The translations under genes were made by a program, and so were the position numbers. This document shows, piece after piece, positions 58,242 through 64,000 of a stretch of 64,000 nt of DNA. The notes under the pieces are model-generated. The model had not been told where the DNA came from and did not search any database. It saw nothing but the letters and a program-made list of their open reading frames with translations. Position 1 is the first letter of the stretch. The number at the start of each line of letters is the position of its first letter. This DNA comes from Torreya grandis. Lineage: Eukaryota > Streptophyta > Pinopsida > Cupressales > Taxaceae. Location of the stretch: NCBI GenBank assembly GCA_037957365.1, contig JARHVA010000006.1, forward strand, positions 11,304,001-11,368,000, written 5' to 3'.

Positions 58242-59404
58242 TGTTGAAAATATTGTCATTGATGTCAAAGTTTTACTATTATTGGTGATAAAGGCCCCAT
58301 TGCATTTAATATTATTTATCCTGGCTAATATGAGTTAATATTTATTTAATATTAATGAATATATTTTTGGTTGCATATGAGACAAAATAAGGGCCCATGA
58401 AGAAGTCGAAGAGTCATGGGATAAAGACAAAAGAAGGATGGGACTCATTTTCCCATGAAGAGTCATCTTGGGGAATACCAAGAGTCACCAAGTGAAGACA
58501 AAAGAGTAAAGGGCGAATTTCTCATGAAGGGACACTTTAAGGAATACGAAAAGTCACCAAAGATAAAGACAAAAGTGGGAAAGACATTTTTGGTCATGAA
58601 GGGTCACCACATGACTTTTCAAATGCTTGGATATGAAGGGTCATCCAAAAGTCGTGCCATTTTCCATGAGGAATGAAAGGTCACAAAGGGGGAAGGTCAA
58701 AGGTCATTTGGAAAGCTATAAATAAAGGCTTGAGTAGCCATTTGTAATATGAGAGTGAGAGGTTGATTTGATATTGTAATATCTAGCTTAGAAGAGCAAT
58801 TGTGAGAGATGAATATAATTTGTATTTGTTATATCTAGCTTAGAAGAGAAAAAGTGAGAGAGAGGAAGGAGATGTTGTATTGATCTATCATTTGTTGAGA
58901 TAGCAACATTGAGAGATAGGTGTGTGGTATACACAAAGGGGTTGGTGCTCCTGTGGGTTGGTGCTCATGAATTATTGTTGAGTTGGTGCTTGGCAAAGGG
59001 GTTGGTGCTCCTGTGGGTTGGTGCTCATGAATTATTGTTGGGTTGGTGCTCCTGTGGGTTGGTGCTCACGAATAAGTGCTGGGTTGGTGCTCGGCAAAGG
59101 GGTTTGAAGCTCTTATGGGTTGGTGCTCATGAATTGTAGCTGAGGTTTGTACTTGGCAAAGGGGTATGGTGCTCTTATGGGGTTGTTCTCACTAATATAT
59201 TTGAGATTGATTCTCCATGGTTTTTTCCACATTGGTTTTCCATGTTATATTTGGTGTCTCTCTCTATCTTGTGTGGATGTTTATTGTTTGAGTTTTATTG
59301 CATATCTTGAATGCTTTATTAAGTGAGTTTTGGTTAAAGAAAAGATTTATAAGATATATAATATACTAATTCACCCCCCCTCTCAGTATATTCCGTGCTT
59401 AACA
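58242..59404 (+). repeat. E5 3' LTR (1163 bp)
   Basis: Matches the 5' LTR end to end and closes with CGTGCTTAACA, followed by ATAAA. It is 19 bp shorter, mainly from loss of part of one 60-bp unit near 59040. Confidence 0.93.
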
Positions 59405-59409
59405 ATAAA

Positions 59410-61001
59410 GGTTGGTATAATCCATCACGTCTACTGACTGTAACTCAGTATTGTCATCAAGCAGAAAGTATATGATGAAGGGAAATAACTATAGATGAGA
59501 AAGCAAGGAAATAAGAAATGGCATAAATAGTATAGGGTTGACTAGGTCGACCTAGCATGGAAAACAAGGTTTATAAACAGTACTGGGTCGATCTAGTATA
59601 GTGAATAGAGACTCAAAAAAGAGATAAGGTCGACTGGGTCAACCTAGTACAGCAGATAGGAAAATTTAAGAAGCCTATAATAGATTGTGAACTAAAATAA
59701 GATATATTTTACAAGTAATTTAGAAAAGAAATAGATGAAAGGAAACAAATAGTCAATTAGATTAATGTTGGCCAATCCAATTGAGGCACACAACATAAAA
59801 CCTTACACCAACATTGGTTAATGTAAGTTTTTGTAATATAAAATATAATTGAGCAAAGAGAAAGCAACAAATTTTTAAATTAAAGAGCTAACTAATTGGT
59901 CAACATGAATTTTTATTAGATTATTAAGATATGTTTTAAAATGTGATGGGAAGTTGGTTGTAATCAAGGAACTAGAATGGTAATCTAAGGATGGTTTTAG
60001 GTAGTTTGGGTTGAAAAAGATCTGTAGTGTTAATGATATAGGATTGTTATTAGTGAATACCACCTCACTTCACACACTATATTAATAAAGGTGTTGGGTG
60101 CTTAGCTAGAATATACCATTAACCATGTTTTATACTTGACTAGAACATCAAGTCAACTTCCCTCTTGGTGATGAAATATAAGTAGGTTGGCCTTGGGTAG
60201 ACAGATGTTAAAGTGTCTATTTATATTTTGTGATTTGGTTATGTGTGCATAAAATAAAAAATAGTGAAACTAAATGATTAATTAAAAACCACCTAATGAA
60301 GCTATGTTATCTATTCTAAGCATGAAAGCAACAAGAAAATAAAGTGTGAGCTAATTACTAGCATATAAGGTTAATTCTAACTTTGAAACAATGTACATTG
60401 ATGATATAGTCAATATTTTATGCATAAAATATAGAATAATTTTGATAGGGTCAAACCTATACTATGGAAGTAAGGTCTAAAAATGAATAGGGTCGATAGA
60501 GTCAACCCAGTTATTCAGATAGCACACAAAACACAAAACTAAGTCGGCAGGGTCGATCTAGTTGACTATTCAAGGGAACTTATAAAGACTACAAACTTTG
60601 AAAAGAAAGACTATAATAAATAGATAGAGAGATAGAAAGGAACCTTGGTGGATCAGAGATGTAGAGAATGAATATTGTTATTCAAGAACCTTGATATATG
60701 TTTAAAAATTATGTTAACTGGGTCAACCAGGTCGATCAAGCTTTACATAAACTTGTTGTTGAGTGCCTAAAAATGTATAGGGTCAACTAGGTCAGCCTAG
60801 TAGTCTCAAATGGATGTTTGAAAAGCTAAAAACTTGTACTAGGTCGACTAGGTTGATCCATTAGCCTGTACCTAAAATCTTACACACAGAAGTTAGATAT
60901 TAGGTTGATAGAGTCGATCCAGTATGAAAAACATATGATAAAAATAATGATGAAAGAATGAAATAAATAAAATAAGGTAAATAAATCTTGTAAGGGTTAG
61001 T
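59410..61001 (-). other. E4 leader with TTGACC/GGTCGACC palindromes
   Basis: No open frame was found. Motifs of the type GGTTGACTAGGTCGACCTAG recur at about 59532, 59584, 59626, 60487, 60541, 60717, 60779, 60839 and 60900, often paired with TAGT/CTAG. On the minus strand this is the stretch right after the PBS, where a gag leader would lie. Confidence 0.55.
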
Positions 61002-61018
61002 TCATGTCAAGTTCACCA
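61002..61018 (-). other. E4 PBS-like site (minus)
   Basis: The minus strand reads TGGTGAACTTGACATGA three bases after the LTR end ...TTGCATACA. The close relative at 42075 in E6 supports it. The tRNA is not identified. Confidence 0.6.
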
Positions 61019-61021
61019 GAA

Positions 61022-62236
61022 TGTATGCAATCAGAAATGCATCATATCTATAAATTAATCCTAGATTGAAGAAGATAGAGCATACCTACACTTCTGATTG
61101 AGAATACATTTGTTAAGCAAAAGCATAACCAATATGGGGATTCACTAGACCCAATTAGGGGATCACTTGTTACAATACACCATCTTATGAAGGATTCCAA
61201 AGCCTACGGTCTAACACAAGCATGCAACAACCCTACAAGAGTCATAGGTTTAATGTTCACTCTATATCTAATAAACAAGAAAGTAAATCTAATATAATAC
61301 ACACCAAAGCTTATGGCATAAATTAGGGATTAGAAACAAAACAAACTAAACTAAACATGCATAGAAGACATATGCTCACGTCAATGTATAGATAATTTTA
61401 ATGCATGGGAGAGAAGCACAAATGCATTATCTATCTACTCTAGCAAAAGAGAACAAAAGTTAAGAATACTTCTCTTGAAGACAAACCCATCAAGCCTCAA
61501 TCTCTCCCTTGGCCAGGGTGCTTCACAAGATATTATTATGGTATGTAAGGATAACAAAGACAAATCAGATCATCCAAAAAACTTCTTCACAAGATAAGAT
61601 TTGTATCTCTAAATAAAGTATGAAACCCTAAGATTTATTCTTCAAGTAGAATGGTCAATAAGTATATGTTTATTCGCACTTATTATTCTTCACTTATTTA
61701 TTTTCAAATGGTTGGAAATAAACTTGTATATATAGGCAGATCTTTCCCTAAATCCTTCTGAATTTGTCGATTCTACAGGTTTGACCCTGTATGTTTTTAG
61801 GAGGTAAATCACTAGGTCCCGAGCTAGGTTGGTCAAAGTTCTAACATGACTCTAAGTGAAAAATATCCCTAAATAATATAGGGTTAACCCTATTGACCTT
61901 ATATAGTAATCAAAGGCTAAAAACTATATAGGGTCAACCTAGTACAGTCAATTGGTGAAAGGAGGTCAAGGAAAGAAAAAGGAGGATAAAGCATGACAAA
62001 TGTTTTGGAATCGATATAACATAGAAGAATAAGCTTATGTTAAATGATTTTAGGATACAAGTGTGTAGATGGCAAGTGGAAAAAGAGACAATAATTTTAT
62101 GAAACACTAATGGTCTTCCCACCCCTTTCTCAGTACATCCCTTAAGGTGTGCACTTAGAGAGATTGAGACTGAACGGGTTCCTACAAGATACATAGTGTC
62201 AATAATCGATAAAAGTTTGAAAATATTATGTATACA
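61022..62236 (-). repeat. E4 5' LTR (right copy)
   Basis: Partner of 51778-53024, 1215 bp. On the minus strand it starts TGTATACATAAT and ends GATTGCATACA, so TG...CA. Minus-strand TATA (TATATATAGG complement) is at about 61727-61735, and TTGACC motifs at 61778-61945 lie just upstream of it. Confidence 0.82.
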
Positions 62237-62241
62237 TGTCC

Positions 62242-62560
62242 AAGTCTAATAGATACTTGATCAAAACATGTCATGATCCCCTTCCCAATCATATGATCAC
62301 ATACATCCACTTCCAAAGTAAAATCAATAAATCAAACTATTGACAACATTTTTATCAAATCACCCATTTTTAATCAAATCCAATCATTGATGATCCACCT
62401 ATTTTTGATGAAGAGCCTTTATTTGACACACAGAACTCATCTTTGATGAGCCTATATTTAAAGAACCTATTATTATTGAGCCAGATTCCTTTATTCATCA
62501 ATTTACAAATATTTCTAATTTCCAAACATTTGTGCATTCCAAAGCTTCTATTTCCAAGTA
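62242..62560 (+). other. probable E3 interior continues; no gene recognised
   Basis: C/A-rich sequence like that left of E4 (AATCAAATCACCCATTTTTAAT-type words). The frame is protein-like in places but no domain is seen. Confidence 0.35.
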
Positions 62561-62564
62561 AAAG

Positions 62565-62807
62565 GTGAACAAGGTACTTATGAACAACGTAATTCAACAA
62601 TCCCTTTTGACAACTACATTTACATTAGAATCAGGTTCCATTTTAGAATCACTATCAAAATTGGGTTCCATTCTAAAACCAATATCAGATTTAACATTGG
62701 AATCATCATCAACATCAGTCTCAACATTGGGTTCAGATCCTCTTGAGTTAGAATCAGCTTCAAATTTAGAAAATATTGATGTATGTTATGACATTGGCTC
62801 CATATAA
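62565..62807 (+). CDS. serine/leucine-rich low-complexity ORF, unrecognised
   Basis: An open stretch of about 80 codons with repeats of the type LESGSILESLSKLGSILKPI and STSVSTLGSDPLELESASN. The short TTGGGTTCCATT..AA..ATCA period explains its composition. It may be a spacer of the E3 gag or simple-sequence artefact. Confidence 0.25.
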   Translation: MNKVLMNNVIQQSLLTTTFTLESGSILESLSKLGSILKPISDLTLESSSTSVSTLGSDPLELESASNLENIDVCYDIGSI

Positions 62808-63108
62808 ATAACCTATTCAATCAAAAGAATTTATGATTATTACACAGTTTATTAGGATGTTTCCTTCAACATCGATGTAAGTTCTCCTAGTAGCCTCTAT
62901 GAAAATTTGTTGTTTTTTTCATTTTATTACCATTGCATGTGTCTTTACAATTAACTAGCCTAACACTTATATTAACATTCCACCTCCCACAAATGTTGAT
63001 TAGGACTGACAGAATCACACGTTGTTGAATTTCATTGATGGCAACATTTTAGTGAAATTTTTTTTGGGAAAGCAAAACACTATCAAAGAAAAATAATAAT
63101 CTCCTATT

Positions 63109-63285
63109 GAAACCTTGTTTAAGGCACTAGACGATAAGCAAAATCAAAAATTGGAATCTTTTAGTGAAACTTTGCTTAAGGTGCTAAGGGATAATCAAAA
63201 TGATGTATCAATATCCCTTGGTGAAACTTTATTCAAAGCGCTATTAGATAATTCATATCATAAAAATAAAAATAAAATTGTTGGT
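63109..63285 (+). repeat. 57-bp (19-codon) tandem repeat in an open frame
   Basis: Units start at 63109, 63166 and 63223, each beginning GAAACTTT.TT.AA.G.GCTA, with a partial fourth from 63286. In frame they read ETLLKVLRDNQND and ETLFKALLDNS-like repeats. Open frame 63115-63348. The first two periods are exactly 19 codons and the third 21, so the frame is kept. Confidence 0.6.
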
Positions 63286-63351
63286 GAAAACCTCTTCGAG
63301 ATGCCACTAAATGAGCAAACGAGTTATGCATTGCTTGATGAAGACTATTGA

Positions 63352-64000
63352 AGTTAATATCGACCCTGAAACACTCTTTTTTAAATAGGTTCCAAAGACA
63401 TCTTGTTTAGAGTTTTGAAAGAAGAATAATCAAAAATTAATGAAGATCACAACAACATCAGTGCAATTTATAACACCAATAGGATTCAGACAGAATAATT
63501 ATTTCAAATAAGTATTGGTTAGATAAAAAAGGTTCCACATTATGCATCTTGTAATCCTCCATTGAGTTGAGATGCTAAAAAAACAAAAAAATCAAAAAAT
63601 AAAATAAATCAAAAGAGAAATAAATAATTTGTCTAATAGTGAAAACTATGCCTATGGTGTTTTGGACAAGTACCATGATGAAAACTAGGTTTTTGGTATT
63701 ATATGTAAATGATGCAAGAGCATCACTCATAGAATGAGGTGAATGTAAACTTTGTCTAATTCAAGTGATTAGGGAGTCAAAATACATGTTTAAGTGTGGG
63801 AAAAATGTTAAGAGTCTTACAAATTTTCATTATGGAATGTTTTCCAAGTGCTTAGAGAGTGCCTTGGGTGGTTGGAGTTTTAAATTTGAGTTTCCAACCA
63901 AATTGCACAATTTGAATATTTGAATGTATTGGCATTGGAAGGATGATGTAAGAGTTGTTCAATAAGTTATTAAGGTGTTATATGGATAAGAAAATTTAAT
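63352..64000. other. no gene seen
   Basis: AT-rich sequence to the window edge with short poly-A runs. No open frame of note, repeat or LTR edge was identified. Confidence 0.4.

Larger units (their letters stand above)
55955..59404 (+). mobile_element. E5: compact Copia deletion derivative nested in E4
   Basis: LTRs at 55955-57136 and 58242-59404 (TGTTG...AACA) are flanked by a perfect 5-bp duplication ATAAA (55950-55954 and 59405-59409). The interior of 1.1 kb has a Met-tRNA-type PBS, a coiled-coil Gag remnant, a protease/pre-integrase remnant and a PPT. RT, RNase H and most of integrase are missing. At 3.45 kb it is well below the usual 5 kb or so of Copia elements and could only have moved with help. 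Confidence 0.93.
51778..62236 (-). mobile_element. E4: minus-strand non-autonomous LTR element
   Basis: Long direct repeats at 51778-53024 and 61022-62236 bracket it. Orientation is set by the PBS-like site left of the right-hand repeat. Flanks are TGTTC (51773-51777) and TGTCC (62237-62241), a target duplication with one change. Without nested E5 the element is about 7 kb. The interior has only serine/threonine-rich decayed sequence on the minus strand, and no protease, RT or integrase. It carries many GGTCAACC/TTGACC palindromes in LTRs and interior. Confidence 0.8.

Noticed and set aside
1..64000. Transfer RNA, ribosomal RNA or intact host genes
   Set aside because: No cloverleaf, rRNA-like block or multi-exon gene structure was recognised anywhere; negative by eye only, tRNAscan-SE and a gene finder would settle it.

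Overview
This window looks like intergenic DNA from a large-genome seed plant, most likely a gymnosperm, though the species cannot be fixed from it. I see no intact host gene, tRNA, rRNA or CRISPR array. Almost everything is LTR-retrotransposon sequence in several states of decay. The DNA is AT-rich, and many in-frame stops are TAA/TAG/TGA where CAA, CAG, CGA or TGG would be expected, as in old methylated repeats.

Layout. (1) 1-2873 is an AT-rich flank with an array of five short palindromes and the left half of a decayed ORF that I do not recognise. (2) 2874-37410 is E1, a giant plus-strand Ty3/gypsy element of the Tat (Ogre/Grande-like) type. It has about 1.85-kb LTRs, a PBS, a long conserved leader, gag with two zinc-knuckle-like modules, protease, RT, RNase H, a second archaeal-type RNase H and integrase, all broken, then a 7-kb noncoding 3' region and a PPT. 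(3) 14115-28701 is E2, a younger relative nested in E1 just past its pol. E2 has two 1361-bp LTRs, gag and protease. The RT-RNase H-integrase core is missing, and an antisense plant-mobile-domain (PMD) ORF lies between pol remnant and 3' LTR. (4) 37415-40180 is the right half of the ORF split by E1, followed by a hairpin and a TATA box. (5) 40850-45012 holds two minus-strand fragments: a gag-like piece with its own PBS and LTR edge (E6), and a Copia gag-protease-integrase fragment. (6) 45013-47310 has no gene but contains a 350-bp tandem duplication. (7) 47311-48335 is an LTR plus PBS (E3, plus strand), whose interior probably continues to 51777 and again from 62242 to the window end. (8) 51778-62236 is E4, a minus-strand non-autonomous LTR element inserted in E3. 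(9) 55955-59404 is E5, a compact Copia deletion derivative inserted in E4 with a perfect 5-bp target duplication.

Order of events. E1 entered the unknown ORF and E2 then entered E1. E4 entered E3 and E5 then entered E4. In the first 100-185 bases of each LTR pair, by eye, E1 and E4 are more diverged than E2 and E5, which agrees with the nesting.

Most interesting signals: (a) a repeated hairpin module in the 3' regions of E1 and E2 whose stems show compensatory changes; (b) element-specific clusters of short palindromes, ACCGAC-cored (DRE-like) in E2 and TTGACC-cored (W-box-like) in E4; (c) the antisense PMD ORF in E2; (d) a conserved TATA-bearing block downstream of pol in both E1 and E2; (e) the unrecognised ORF interrupted in phase by E1.
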